Below are positions 1 through 8,658 of a stretch of 40,766 nt of DNA, piece after piece; position 1 is the stretch's first letter, and every line of letters starts with the position of its first letter. The stretch is from Bacteroidota bacterium. GTDB lineage: Bacteria > Bacteroidota > Bacteroidia > Bacteroidales > JAAAOM01. A program made the position numbers and the translations under genes. The notes beneath the pieces were generated by a model that worked only from the letters and a program-made list of their open reading frames with translations, was not told the origin of the DNA and did no database searches. The stretch covers positions 1 through 40,766 of the forward strand of contig JAAAOM010000032.1 in assembly GCA_009908855.1 (NCBI GenBank), in the 5' to 3' direction.

Positions 1-149
1 TGCCAGCAAACGCTTCTGTCACATTGAGCGTAGTCGAAATGTCCTGGTAATGCGTTCTAATAACCCTTCGACTCCGCTCAGGGTGACCACCTTACAAGGC
101 ATTTTCGAAAATTGCTTTTTTCAATTATGAGCGATTGCAGATATTCATT
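1..149. repeat. Partial copy of a palindromic (MITE-like) intergenic repeat
   Basis: This is copy 1 of the element seen in full at 15568-15773. It shares the central block (GTCCTGGTAATG, then TTCTAATAACCCTTCGACT) and the right arm. Inner inverted arms start GTCACATTGAGCG at 17-29 and end CGCTCAGGGTGAC at 77-89. The right outer arm (about 101-149) is almost the exact reverse complement of the left end of copy 2. The left outer arm is absent because the window begins inside the element. No coding potential. Confidence 0.8.
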
Positions 150-314
150 AAGAATAATAACATAAATATTCGTAAAGGCGTATAAGTTAATTTATTTAGT
201 AATTACCACACTAGTCCTTTGAAAGCAACTTTTATAAAAATGTAAGGATGCCATTTACCTTATCTTCGACAAATTATAAAATAAAAGCATACAATACTAA
301 ATTCATACGCTGTT
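150..314. other. AT-rich spacer downstream of radA
   Basis: Non-coding AT-rich sequence between the repeat element and the 3' end of radA. I see no clear terminator hairpin, RNA gene or ORF. Together with the repeat it makes up the first 314 bases without a gene. Confidence 0.5.
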
Positions 315-1673
315 TCACGCAAACACTTCCTTAAAAGCCTTATCTAGCTTTGATGCCTGGGTGATTTTGATATTATAGCTTTTTGCCGATTGCAATTTAC
401 TTCCTTTGGGAATCACCATGTGCTTAAACCCCAGCTTTTCTGCTTCGGCAATGCGCTGATCAATGCGGTCTACCGGTCGTATTTCACCGGTTAACCCCAC
501 TTCACCCGTAAAACAGGTGGCCCTTGAAATGGGCATATCCACATTGGATGAGAGTATGGCGGAGATAATGGCCAGGTCGATACCCGGATCAATAATTTTG
601 ATGCCACCGGCCAGGTTGATAAAAATATCCTTCGCGGCCAGATGAAATCCCACTCTTTTTTCCAATACGGCCAGCAGCATATTCAGGCGACGTGTGTCAA
701 AACCGGTTGATGAACGTTGCGGTGTGCCGTAGGCTGCTGTGCTTACCAATGCCTGTACTTCAATTAAAAAAGGTCGGATGCCGTCGATGGTACAGGCAAT
801 GGAAACCCCGCTTAACTCTTCGGCGGAGTGAGGAATCAGTAGTTCCGAAGGGTTCTGAACCTCATGCAGTCCGCTGGCATTCATTTCAAAAATGCCAATT
901 TCGGAGGTGGAACCGAATCGGTTTTTATTGGAGCGCAGAATACGGTAGCTGTGCCGATTGTCTCCTTCAAACTGCATTACTGTGTCTACAATATGTTCAA
1001 GCACTTTGGGGCCGGCAATGGTTCCGTCTTTGGTAATATGTCCGATAAGCAGTACTGCTATGTGCTTTTCTTTGGCCATGCGCAATAACCGTCCTGCACT
1101 CTCCCTGATCTGCGAAACCGAGCCGGGCACTGAATCAATGGTTTCTGAAAACAAGGTTTGAACCGAATCAATAATTACAAATTGTGGTTGCTCATGGCTG
1201 ATATGGTTTAAAATGGCCTCCAGGGAGGTTTCATTCAGAAACAGGCATGCATCATTGTCGATATTTATTCGTTGCGCACGTATTTTTAGCTGTTCCAGGC
1301 TTTCCTCACCCGATACATAGAGTGTTTTTAATTGTTTGGCTTTAAGAGCTGTTTGTAGGGCCAATGTAGATTTGCCAATGCCCGGTTCACCACCCAGTAA
1401 AATGAGTGACCCCGGAATGATGCCTCCTCCCAGTATTCGATTAAACTCATTGATACAGGTATCCAAACGTTTGTATTTATCCGGCTCTATTTGAGACAGT
1501 GAAGCAGGTTTATTATTAGTTTTTACATAATTATATTTCTCATTGCCGGTTGGTTTGGTAAATTTCTCTTCTACCATTGTGTTCCATGCGCCGCACGACG
1601 GACATTTTCCCAGCCATTTAGCCGAATCAATGCCGCATTCCTGACAGACGTATGTGGTTTTTACCTTGCTCAA
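315..1673 (-). CDS. radA: DNA repair protein RadA (Sms)
   Basis: RadA is a RecA-like ATPase that drives branch migration of recombination intermediates in the cytoplasm. The 452-residue protein has the full family layout. A four-cysteine zinc finger lies at Cys10, Cys13, Cys24 and Cys27. Walker A (GEPGIGKST) is at about 95-103. The RadA-specific KNRFG motif is at 250-254, and the C-terminal third is Lon-protease-like with a GxxGEIRPV-type segment. Its length is normal for the family. It is the last gene of the minus-strand panC-panD-flippase-rfaE2-radA run, and its start overlaps the end of rfaE2 by 4 bases, so translation is probably coupled. The function call is secure. Confidence 0.97.
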   Translation of the reverse strand: MSKVKTTYVCQECGIDSAKWLGKCPSCGAWNTMVEEKFTKPTGNEKYNYVKTNNKPASLSQIEPDKYKRLDTCINEFNRILGGGIIPGSLILLGGEPGIGKSTLALQTALKAKQLKTLYVSGEESLEQLKIRAQRINIDNDACLFLNETSLEAILNHISHEQPQFVIIDSVQTLFSETIDSVPGSVSQIRESAGRLLRMAKEKHIAVLLIGHITKDGTIAGPKVLEHIVDTVMQFEGDNRHSYRILRSNKNRFGSTSEIGIFEMNASGLHEVQNPSELLIPHSAEELSGVSIACTIDGIRPFLIEVQALVSTAAYGTPQRSSTGFDTRRLNMLLAVLEKRVGFHLAAKDIFINLAGGIKIIDPGIDLAIISAILSSNVDMPISRATCFTGEVGLTGEIRPVDRIDQRIAEAEKLGFKHMVIPKGSKLQSAKSYNIKITQASKLDKAFKEVFA

Positions 1674-2164
1674 ATTTTCCTGGCTTTTTCAACAATACCC
1701 GATGTTGAATATCCTTCTGACAGTTCAATGGTTATGATTTCCCCACCGTTGTTTTTTACAATATCAGCGCCAACTATGTCCTCGGGCTTGTAATCGCCGC
1801 CTTTTACCAATATATCGGGCTGTATAAACTTTATGAGTTCATAGGGCGTTTCTTCATCAAATAATACAACGGCTGCAATAAATTGTAAAGAGGCCATAAT
1901 CTGTGCCCTGGATGTTTCATCCTGCAACGGACGCAAAGGGCCTTTTAATTTTTTAACGGAGGCATCGGTATTCAGCCCCAACACCAGGTGATCACCCAGT
2001 GAAGCAGCTTTTGTTAAATATTCAACATGCCCTTTGTGAAGGATATCAAAACAGCCATTGCTAAACACAATTTTTTGATCCTGAAATCGCCATTTGGCCA
2101 GTAATTGTGTTAGCACGAGCTTGTCGTAGTGTATTTTCGACTGGATTATCTCAAGGTAGTTCAT
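1670..2164 (-). CDS. rfaE2: D-glycero-beta-D-manno-heptose 1-phosphate adenylyltransferase (RfaE2/HldE C-domain type)
   Basis: This is a cytidylyltransferase-fold nucleotidyltransferase predicted to make ADP-heptose for the lipopolysaccharide inner core. The 164-residue protein has the signature FSNGCFDILHKGH, with the HxGH active-site residues at about 43-46, and ends with the family's GYSTSGIVEK segment. Only the adenylyltransferase half of E. coli HldE is present; the kinase half must be encoded elsewhere. The ATG at 2164 overlaps the end of the flippase-like gene by 14 bases, and its own end overlaps radA. The family is firm. The exact substrate is inferred from the family, since close relatives can use other sugar phosphates. 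Confidence 0.88.
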   Translation of the reverse strand: MNYLEIIQSKIHYDKLVLTQLLAKWRFQDQKIVFSNGCFDILHKGHVEYLTKAASLGDHLVLGLNTDASVKKLKGPLRPLQDETSRAQIMASLQFIAAVVLFDEETPYELIKFIQPDILVKGGDYKPEDIVGADIVKNNGGEIITIELSEGYSTSGIVEKARKI

Positions 2165-3185
2165 GGGTATCCGGTTTCAGAATTAATTTCTTTTCACCAC
2201 TAATATAGAAAAGAAAAACAGAAATCAAGCCCAATAAAATGCCAAATAGGGCTTGCGACTCGTGCAGTAAAACAGCGAATGAAACACCGTCTTTGGCATC
2301 AATTCCGTACAATCCCAAACTTAACATAACGATGGTATGAAAAGCGCCAATGCCGCCCTGTACAGGCAGCGACATACCAATGCCTCCCATTACTGTAAGA
2401 AACAGTCCGTCCAACGGACTCAGATTATGGGTAATGGGCATGGAGAGCACCACAAAGTAGGTCATGCTCCAATACATTAGCCAGATGAAAAGGGTGTGAA
2501 AAATAAATTTGGTGCTTTTTTGTAATCGCAGGATGGTTTTAATACCCACATTAACACCTCTTATTCCACGATAAAATTTTCGTACTGCCTTAAATCGAAG
2601 AATTCTCCGCCTGTTTTTGCGCAGGTAAGCCACCGAGGCAATTATTATTATTACCAATAAAAAAGCAAACCACCATTTTTGCGTGGCAAATTCCCAGGCA
2701 TTAATAAAAAACGATTTGGTTCCCTGAACAATAAAAGGCCCGAACGCATCATATTTACCAATAAAAAGAACCAGGAGTAAAATTATGAGCATCACCAGGT
2801 CGAATGCACGTTCCAGAATGACGGTACCAATAAGTTGGTCAACCGGTATTTTTTTGCGTTTGCCCAACATGGCGCATCGGGTAATTTCTCCTATCCGTGG
2901 AAAAACAAAATTTGCCAGATAACCTAGCATTAAACTGTTGTAGCAGTCCTTAATACCCGGTTTATGACCCAATGACTCAATGAGGATTTTCCATCGTACA
3001 GCGCGGCTCACATAACCCAGTAAACCGGCAACAAGGGAGCATCCTACCAGATAATAATTGGTCGATTGCAGATTGGTAATAAACTCCTCCCACGAAATAC
3101 GCTGGATGGCATACCAAAATAATATTACCCCTATCGAGGTAAAAACGACATACTGAATGGTCTTACGTACAACTGTGCTGGACAC
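2151..3185 (-). CDS. Flippase-like integral membrane protein (YbhN/lysylphosphatidylglycerol synthase TM family)
   Basis: The 344-residue protein is polytopic, with about eight hydrophobic segments and an N-terminal anchor at about 10-27. The conserved family features are visible: a loop around residues 60-100 with a G-YVSRAVRWKILI stretch, a FPRIGEITRC motif, and a C-terminal GGIG-SLPVQGGIGAFH segment. Family members include the membrane half of MprF and glycosyl-carrier flippase-like proteins. There is no synthetase domain, so it is not an aminoacyl-phosphatidylglycerol synthase. The start is GTG at 3185, 5 bases after the panD stop, and no in-frame ATG lies nearby. What it moves is unknown; its position beside rfaE2 suggests an envelope lipid or lipid-linked sugar. 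Confidence 0.82.
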   Translation of the reverse strand: MSSTVVRKTIQYVVFTSIGVILFWYAIQRISWEEFITNLQSTNYYLVGCSLVAGLLGYVSRAVRWKILIESLGHKPGIKDCYNSLMLGYLANFVFPRIGEITRCAMLGKRKKIPVDQLIGTVILERAFDLVMLIILLLVLFIGKYDAFGPFIVQGTKSFFINAWEFATQKWWFAFLLVIIIIASVAYLRKNRRRILRFKAVRKFYRGIRGVNVGIKTILRLQKSTKFIFHTLFIWLMYWSMTYFVVLSMPITHNLSPLDGLFLTVMGGIGMSLPVQGGIGAFHTIVMLSLGLYGIDAKDGVSFAVLLHESQALFGILLGLISVFLFYISGEKKLILKPDTHELP

Positions 3186-3190
3186 GGCAT

Positions 3191-3544
3191 TTATTGAATT
3201 AATTTATTGGTGGCCGTATCGGGGAAAATAATTTTAGGATTAAATGATTTCGCTTCATCAAAGTCCATAGAGGCATAAGCAATAATAATTACAACATCCC
3301 CTACTGCAGCTTTTCTGGCTGCCGGACCATTCAGGCAAATTTGCCCGGATCCTCTATCCCCCTTTATTACATAAGTATCCAATCGCTCACCATTATTTAT
3401 ATTCACAATCTGCACCTTTTCGTTGGCAATAATATTGGCGGCTTCCATCAATTCTTCATCAATGGTTACACTACCCACATACTCGAGGTTTGCCTCAGTA
3501 ATGGTAACTTTATGGATCTTAGATTTTACAACCTCTATATTCAT
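3191..3544 (-). CDS. panD: Aspartate 1-decarboxylase (PanD) proenzyme
   Basis: PanD converts L-aspartate to beta-alanine for pantothenate synthesis. It is a pyruvoyl enzyme made by self-cleavage. From the ATG at 3544 the protein has 117 residues and the expected Gly24-Ser25 cleavage site in the context [10 protein letters not shown]. Ser25 would become the pyruvoyl group. The [12 protein letters not shown] and [13 protein letters not shown] blocks are also typical. An upstream in-frame TTG at 3553 would add three residues; I prefer the ATG because the product then starts [11 protein letters not shown], as in homologues. It follows panC by 14 bases, so the two beta-alanine/pantothenate enzymes are co-transcribed. 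Confidence 0.96.
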   Translation of the reverse strand: MNIEVVKSKIHKVTITEANLEYVGSVTIDEELMEAANIIANEKVQIVNINNGERLDTYVIKGDRGSGQICLNGPAARKAAVGDVVIIIAYASMDFDEAKSFNPKIIFPDTATNKLIQ

Positions 3545-3558
3545 ACATAACAAAATTA

Positions 3559-4401
3559 CTAAAAAAAGTTGATATTATCGATCAGCCTGACATCCTGTAC
3601 ATACACTGCTATGCATGCTGTAACATATTTATCTGATTGCGGAGAATGGATGGGCCGAAGCGTATAATGATCAACAATTTCAAAATATTCAACGTTGAAT
3701 TCAGGAATTTTGTTTATGTTTTCTACAACATATTTTTTAATCTCATTGATATTTTTTTCAGGATACATTTTTTTGGCCTGCAGCAAGGATTGATAGATGA
3801 CCGGAGCGTTTTGTCGTTGTGCGGAGGTTAATCGTTCGTTCCTGGAACTCATCGCCAACCCGTCTGATTCACGCACGGTAGGGCAGCCAATTATTTCAAC
3901 AGGATAATTGTAATCACCAACCAGCTTACGAACAATGGCCAGTTGCTGAAAATCTTTTTGTCCGAAATAAGCCTTCTGCGCCGGGACGGCTTCAATTAGT
4001 TTGCTTACAATTTGTGCTACCCCATTAAAATGACCTGGTCGGTATGCGCCTTCCATCATCTGTTCCAGTTCACCAAAATCAAATTTTCTGTGGTCAGGCA
4101 CGGGGTACATTTCTTCCACATCCGGGTGAAACAGGACATCGCAACCAACCTGTTCAAGCTTTTCGGTATCGTTTTTAATATGGTTCGGATATTTGTGGTA
4201 ATCAGCCTGGTTGTTAAACTGTGTAGGATTCACAAAAATGCTTACTACCGTAATATGGTTTTGTAACTTACTTTTTTTGATAAGCTGAATATGCCCTTCG
4301 TGCAGCGCACCCATAGTAGGCACAAATCCGACCGTTTTATCTTTTTTTTTGTGACTTTGCACAAAATCATGCACTGCCTGACGGGATTTAAAAAATTGCA
4401 T
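3559..4401 (-). CDS. panC: Pantothenate synthetase
   Basis: PanC joins pantoate and beta-alanine using ATP, the last step of pantothenate synthesis in the cytoplasm. The 280-residue length is normal. The nucleotide-binding block [10 protein letters not shown] (about 28-37), containing the first HxGH-like motif, is intact. So are FVNPTQFN, the pantoate-binding [11 protein letters not shown] segment, GQKDFQQ and the SSRNERLT loop of the ATP site. It is the first gene of the minus-strand operon, and the beta-alanine maker panD follows directly. A -7-type box lies at 4426-4433, about 25 bases upstream of the ATG. Confidence 0.97.
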   Translation of the reverse strand: MQFFKSRQAVHDFVQSHKKKDKTVGFVPTMGALHEGHIQLIKKSKLQNHITVVSIFVNPTQFNNQADYHKYPNHIKNDTEKLEQVGCDVLFHPDVEEMYPVPDHRKFDFGELEQMMEGAYRPGHFNGVAQIVSKLIEAVPAQKAYFGQKDFQQLAIVRKLVGDYNYPVEIIGCPTVRESDGLAMSSRNERLTSAQRQNAPVIYQSLLQAKKMYPEKNINEIKKYVVENINKIPEFNVEYFEIVDHYTLRPIHSPQSDKYVTACIAVYVQDVRLIDNINFF

Positions 4402-4425
4402 ACAATTTTAATCAAAAAACGAGGG

Positions 4426-4433
4426 CAAAGATA
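4426..4433 (-). promoter_or_regulatory. Putative -7 box for the panC operon
   Basis: Read on the minus strand this is TATCTTTG, matching the Bacteroidota -7 consensus TAnnTTTG. It lies in the 166-base divergent gap between panC and the GlgA-like gene. I do not see a good TTTG at the usual 19-base spacing; a TTAAG lies slightly further upstream. Confidence 0.5.
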
Positions 4434-4531
4434 TCAATTATTAGATCATATAGGCTTAACGGATAATTTAAAACAGGAATCTAAATAAACAGCTTACAAG
4501 TAATGCATTTCGTAAAATGGCAGAAATTTAG

Positions 4532-4539
4532 TAATTTTG
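4532..4539 (+). promoter_or_regulatory. Putative -7 box for the GlgA-like/DUF4270/glmS operon
   Basis: TAATTTTG matches TAnnTTTG. TTCG (3 of 4 to TTTG) lies exactly 19 bases upstream at 4509-4512. The predicted leader to the ATG at 4568 is about 20 bases. Confidence 0.6.
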
Positions 4540-4567
4540 CACGACGTTTTATCATCATAACAAATTC

Positions 4568-5383
4568 ATGGAGAGTATAAAAGTATTATTTGTGTCGCAA
4601 GAGATCACCCCTTATCTGCCAGAAACCGAAATGTCCGTAATTGCACGTAATTTACCTCAGGGAATACAGGAGAGGGGAAAAGAGATACGTACCTTCATGC
4701 CTAAATTTGGATGTATCAACGAGCGAAGAAACCAGCTGCATGAAGTGATACGTTTGTCGGGTATGAATCTTATCATTGATGATGCGGATCATCCGCTAAT
4801 TATTAAAGTTGCATCCATACAGTCGGCCCGAATGCAGGTTTATTTTATCGATAATGAGGATTATTTTCAGCGAAAATATACCTTAGCCGATGAAAATAAA
4901 AAGTTCTTTAAAGATAATGATGAACGGGCCATTTTTTTTGCCAGAGGTGTAATCGAAACGGTTCGTAAATTGCGCTGGGACCCCGATGTAATTCATTGTC
5001 ATGGATGGTTTACAGGTTTGTTACCGCTGTATATCAAAAAATCGTTCAGCGACGATCCGATTTTTATGAAAACCAAAGTGGTGCATTCGGTTTATGACAA
5101 CGAGTTTCCGGATACCCTGGATAAAAATTTTAAAAATAAATTGCTCTTCAGTGGTATCACTGAAAAAGATGTTGATATTGTCTCCCAACCCACGTATGCC
5201 AATGTAAGCAAACTGGCCATTGACATGTCCGACGGGGTAATATACGGCAGCCCGAATATCAACGAAGAAGTAAAAGAATATGTCGAAAAGACTAAAAAAC
5301 CACTGGTAACGTTTAAAGGAGAAGATGAATATATTGATGCATACAACACGTTTTATGAAAAGCTGGTTAACGAAGATTATTAA
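4568..5383 (+). CDS. Short glycogen/starch synthase-like protein (GT5 N-terminal domain only)
   Basis: The 271 residues resemble the N-terminal Rossmann half of GT5 glycogen synthase. They begin IKVLFVSQEITPY and include DPDVIHCHGWFTGLLP, the counterpart of the GlgA DVVHAHDWHTAL region. The C-terminal GT-B half, which carries the ADP-glucose-binding and catalytic residues, is missing. The KTGGL motif that follows the first strand in true GlgA is also missing; this protein reads LPETEMSVIARNLP there. A glucan-synthase activity is therefore unlikely from this polypeptide alone. Similar short proteins are commonly annotated as glycogen synthases in Bacteroidota beside DUF4270 genes. The gene runs 29 bases into the chosen start of the next gene. 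The family is clear; the role is unknown. Confidence 0.8.
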   Translation: MESIKVLFVSQEITPYLPETEMSVIARNLPQGIQERGKEIRTFMPKFGCINERRNQLHEVIRLSGMNLIIDDADHPLIIKVASIQSARMQVYFIDNEDYFQRKYTLADENKKFFKDNDERAIFFARGVIETVRKLRWDPDVIHCHGWFTGLLPLYIKKSFSDDPIFMKTKVVHSVYDNEFPDTLDKNFKNKLLFSGITEKDVDIVSQPTYANVSKLAIDMSDGVIYGSPNINEEVKEYVEKTKKPLVTFKGEDEYIDAYNTFYEKLVNEDY

Positions 5384-6779
5384 TTGCTCCGTGCCAATTC
5401 CTTTAAAATTATTTTCTTTCATTGTATTTATGTTTCTTATAATCTCCGGATGTAATGAAGATGGTGGACATCTTGGCCGTGAGATTTTACCGGACGATGA
5501 TAATTTTAAGTTGGGATACGAGGGTAACTTTGATATCACAGCAACAACGCAGTCAGCTTCTGTTCAATGGACAAAGGGAGTTGATACTTTACTGGTTGGT
5601 AGTATGGATGACCCTGTGTTTGGACGCACCGAAGCATCATTTATTGTACAGCTCATTTTTGATGAACAACGGCCAGGCGTTTTTGTAGGTGAAAATCCTA
5701 AAATTCATAGTCCGGTGCTCAACCTGGGTTACATAAACACCTATGGCCAGGAGGATATCTATCCTCAGTTAAATGTATATGAGCTACCGGAAATACCTGA
5801 TTCAGTGAATGCATTCAGCAATACCAATATTGCAGAAATGTATAAGGGTAAATTATTGAATGCAGAACCCTCCGCCAGACAGGGAAATTTTATCCGGATT
5901 CCGTTGCAGGAGTCATACATACAGGATGTGTTGGAATTTATGGATACCGATACTACGCTTGCTTTCATTGATACTACGGGTGCAACACTTGCCAAATTTA
6001 CCGACTTGTTTCCCGGATTATACATTGCGGCCAGCCCCGAAGAAGGTAGTAATACCATAGCCAGGATCAGCGCTGATTTTGTAGCATCCTATATTTCCTT
6101 TACCGTTGAGTCGAACGTGGGTGATTCGGTTTTACAAAAAACACTCGTACTCCCTTTTAAGCATGATACCATCGAAACATTCCGTGCCAACTATATTAAG
6201 CATGATTATTCCAATTCCGTTGTAACTGATTCGATTGATAAACCTGATGCACAAAAGTTCTATATTCAGGGTTTTGATGGTTTGGAAGGTAAAATTACGA
6301 TCAATGGCCTTGAGTCATTCAGAAATTCGGTAAATTCAGATATAGCTGTGAATAAAGCAACGTTATTCATCCCGTATGATGAAAATGATAATAGTTTCGG
6401 TGATTTTCCCAGGCCATACCGACTGATGTTATCATTTCCCGACGGCCAGTTTTTACCCGGTAGTTTTAATCCTTCCAATAGCTTCCCGGCATCCATTGTT
6501 TATGTGAATCGCTTTGACGGTATATTGGATAAATCTGCCGGAGGGTATCACTTCAATATTTCCGGTTACATACAGGAATATTTTAACGGGGGTATTACTT
6601 CCAATGAGCTGATAGTTTCGATACCCGATTTGCCGGCTACAAGAAGTGCCAATTCAAATAACATAGTCGTGCAAACAATCAGGCCATCTATGACACATCC
6701 TGATCGTGTAATACTTGAAAACAGCACTTCCGGAAAGAATATTACACTGGAAGTGATTTATAACGAATTAGGCAAATAG
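5355..6779 (+). CDS. DUF4270 family surface lipoprotein
   Basis: I chose the ATG at 5355 (474 residues) because it gives a clean lipoprotein signal: a basic start MKSWLTK, a hydrophobic core, and a lipobox ending LIISGC with Cys at about 33. An ATG at 5325 would only add ten residues upstream. The mature part is a beta-rich, Bacteroidota-specific DUF4270 protein with the early GREILPDDD segment and a short-range repeat of LFIPYDEND-like strands. It has no known enzymatic motif. It probably sits in the outer membrane. The 29-base overlap with the GlgA-like gene and 41-base gap to glmS suggest one transcript. Confidence 0.83.
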   Translation: MKSWLTKIINCSVPIPLKLFSFIVFMFLIISGCNEDGGHLGREILPDDDNFKLGYEGNFDITATTQSASVQWTKGVDTLLVGSMDDPVFGRTEASFIVQLIFDEQRPGVFVGENPKIHSPVLNLGYINTYGQEDIYPQLNVYELPEIPDSVNAFSNTNIAEMYKGKLLNAEPSARQGNFIRIPLQESYIQDVLEFMDTDTTLAFIDTTGATLAKFTDLFPGLYIAASPEEGSNTIARISADFVASYISFTVESNVGDSVLQKTLVLPFKHDTIETFRANYIKHDYSNSVVTDSIDKPDAQKFYIQGFDGLEGKITINGLESFRNSVNSDIAVNKATLFIPYDENDNSFGDFPRPYRLMLSFPDGQFLPGSFNPSNSFPASIVYVNRFDGILDKSAGGYHFNISGYIQEYFNGGITSNELIVSIPDLPATRSANSNNIVVQTIRPSMTHPDRVILENSTSGKNITLEVIYNELGK

Positions 6780-6820
6780 CCTGAAAAAACATGATGCAAC
6801 TTTAATTTAAATTTTCTGAC

Positions 6821-8656
6821 ATGTGCGGTATTGTAGGATATATTGGAAATAAAGAAGCTTATCCAATTCTTATGAATGGCCTTAAGCGGCTTGAATACAG
6901 AGGATATGATTCAGCAGGTATAGCGCTTTTAAATGGCCAGCCGCTCTTGTACAAAAAAAAAGGCAAAGTTAATGACCTGGAAAACTACATTTCCGATTCT
7001 ATTATATCCGGTCAATTAGGTATTGGTCATACCCGATGGGCCACACATGGCGAACCTAATGATGTGAATGCGCATCCCCATACTTCCGAACACGGAAAAT
7101 TTATAATTATTCATAACGGGATCATAGAAAACTATGCAAGAATAAAGGAGAAACTTGAAATACGCGGTGTAACCTTTAAAAGTGCCACAGATACCGAAGT
7201 ATTGGCCAACTTAATTGAGTACATTTATATTAAAGGGCAGGTAACTGCTGAAATCGCTGTAAGGCTGGCGTTGTCGAAAGTAGAGGGCGCCTACGGACTG
7301 GTGATACTATGTGTGGATGAACCGGACAGATTAATTGCTGCCCGCAAGGGTAGCCCGTTGGTTGTTGGTGTAGGTGATGAAGAATATTTTATTGCCTCCG
7401 ATGCCACGCCCATTGTTGAGCACACCAAAAGTGTGATATACCTGAATGACGATGATGTGGCCATTATTAAAAAAGACGAGCTGGTACTCAAAACCGTCAA
7501 GAACGACAAACAAACACCCATTGTTCACCAACTCGATCTGGATGTAGGAGAGATAGACAAAAGCGGGTATGATCACTTCATGCTTAAAGAAATATTTGAA
7601 CAACCCAAATCCATCCTTGACACCTTTAGAGGACGGGTAGCACCGGATTTAAGCGGGTTAAATCTTGGAGGACTGTTTAATGTCATACCGCAAATGGTAA
7701 AAGCCAAACGCATTATTATTGTTGCCTGTGGAACTTCCTGGCATGCCGGTTTATTAGGCGAATATTTAATGGAGGATATGGCCCGCATCCCTGTTGAAGT
7801 TGAGTATGCCTCCGAATTCCGATACCGCAATCCTATTATTAATATGGATGATATTGTAATAGCCATAAGTCAGAGTGGTGAAACGGCTGATACACTTGCC
7901 GCCATTCGGCTTGCCAAAGAAAAAGGCGCATTGGTATTGGGTATCTGCAATGTAGTTGGTTCCAGTATACCACGCGAAACCGATGCCGGGGTATATACCC
8001 ATGCCGGACCAGAAATTGGCGTGGCTTCAACCAAGGCATTTACAACACAGGTTACCGTATTGGCCATGATGGCTATGGTAATGGGGCATAAAAGAGGTTA
8101 CCTGAGTGATAAGAAATACCTTGGCCTTATTAAAGAATTAACGGAAATACCGGGTAAAATTGAAAAAATTCTTGTCAAAAGTGATGCCTGCAAGGAACTG
8201 GCAACACTGTATCAAAGAGCGACTAACTTTTTGTATCTGGGAAGGGGTTATTTCTTTCCTGTAGCGCTGGAAGGCGCACTTAAATTAAAAGAAATATCCT
8301 ATATTCATGCTGAAGGATATCCGGCCGCTGAAATGAAACATGGGCCCATCGCGCTTATTGACCAAAATATGCCGGTGGTTGTGATTGCAACCAAAGACAA
8401 GTCGTATGACAAAATTGTAAGCAATATTCAGGAAGTAAAGGCCAGAAACGGTGTGGTTATTGCCATTGTTACCGAAGGCGACTCGGTTATTCGCAAGCTG
8501 GCCGACCACGTTTTTGAAGTACCGGAATCAAATATTGCTTTTGAAGGATTGCTTACGGTAGTGCCCCTGCAACTACTTTCCTATTACATTGCGGTAATGC
8601 GCGGTTGCAATGTTGACCAGCCACGCAATCTGGCTAAATCGGTAACGGTTGAGTAA
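6821..8656 (+). CDS. glmS: Glutamine--fructose-6-phosphate aminotransferase (isomerizing)
   Basis: GlmS makes glucosamine 6-phosphate from fructose 6-phosphate and glutamine, the entry step to UDP-GlcNAc for peptidoglycan and lipopolysaccharide. The 611-residue protein has the N-terminal nucleophile Cys2 (MCGIVGYIG). The glutaminase loops GHTRWATHG and HNGIIENY follow. Two SIS sugar-isomerase domains carry CGTSWHAG and SQSGETADT in the first and LGRGYFFPVALEGALKLKE in the second. The C-terminus NLAKSVTVE is the conserved family tail. The length is normal and the protein is intact. It ends 2 bases before the convergent rfbB stop. Confidence 0.98.
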   Translation: MCGIVGYIGNKEAYPILMNGLKRLEYRGYDSAGIALLNGQPLLYKKKGKVNDLENYISDSIISGQLGIGHTRWATHGEPNDVNAHPHTSEHGKFIIIHNGIIENYARIKEKLEIRGVTFKSATDTEVLANLIEYIYIKGQVTAEIAVRLALSKVEGAYGLVILCVDEPDRLIAARKGSPLVVGVGDEEYFIASDATPIVEHTKSVIYLNDDDVAIIKKDELVLKTVKNDKQTPIVHQLDLDVGEIDKSGYDHFMLKEIFEQPKSILDTFRGRVAPDLSGLNLGGLFNVIPQMVKAKRIIIVACGTSWHAGLLGEYLMEDMARIPVEVEYASEFRYRNPIINMDDIVIAISQSGETADTLAAIRLAKEKGALVLGICNVVGSSIPRETDAGVYTHAGPEIGVASTKAFTTQVTVLAMMAMVMGHKRGYLSDKKYLGLIKELTEIPGKIEKILVKSDACKELATLYQRATNFLYLGRGYFFPVALEGALKLKEISYIHAEGYPAAEMKHGPIALIDQNMPVVVIATKDKSYDKIVSNIQEVKARNGVVIAIVTEGDSVIRKLADHVFEVPESNIAFEGLLTVVPLQLLSYYIAVMRGCNVDQPRNLAKSVTVE

Positions 8657-8658
8657 AA

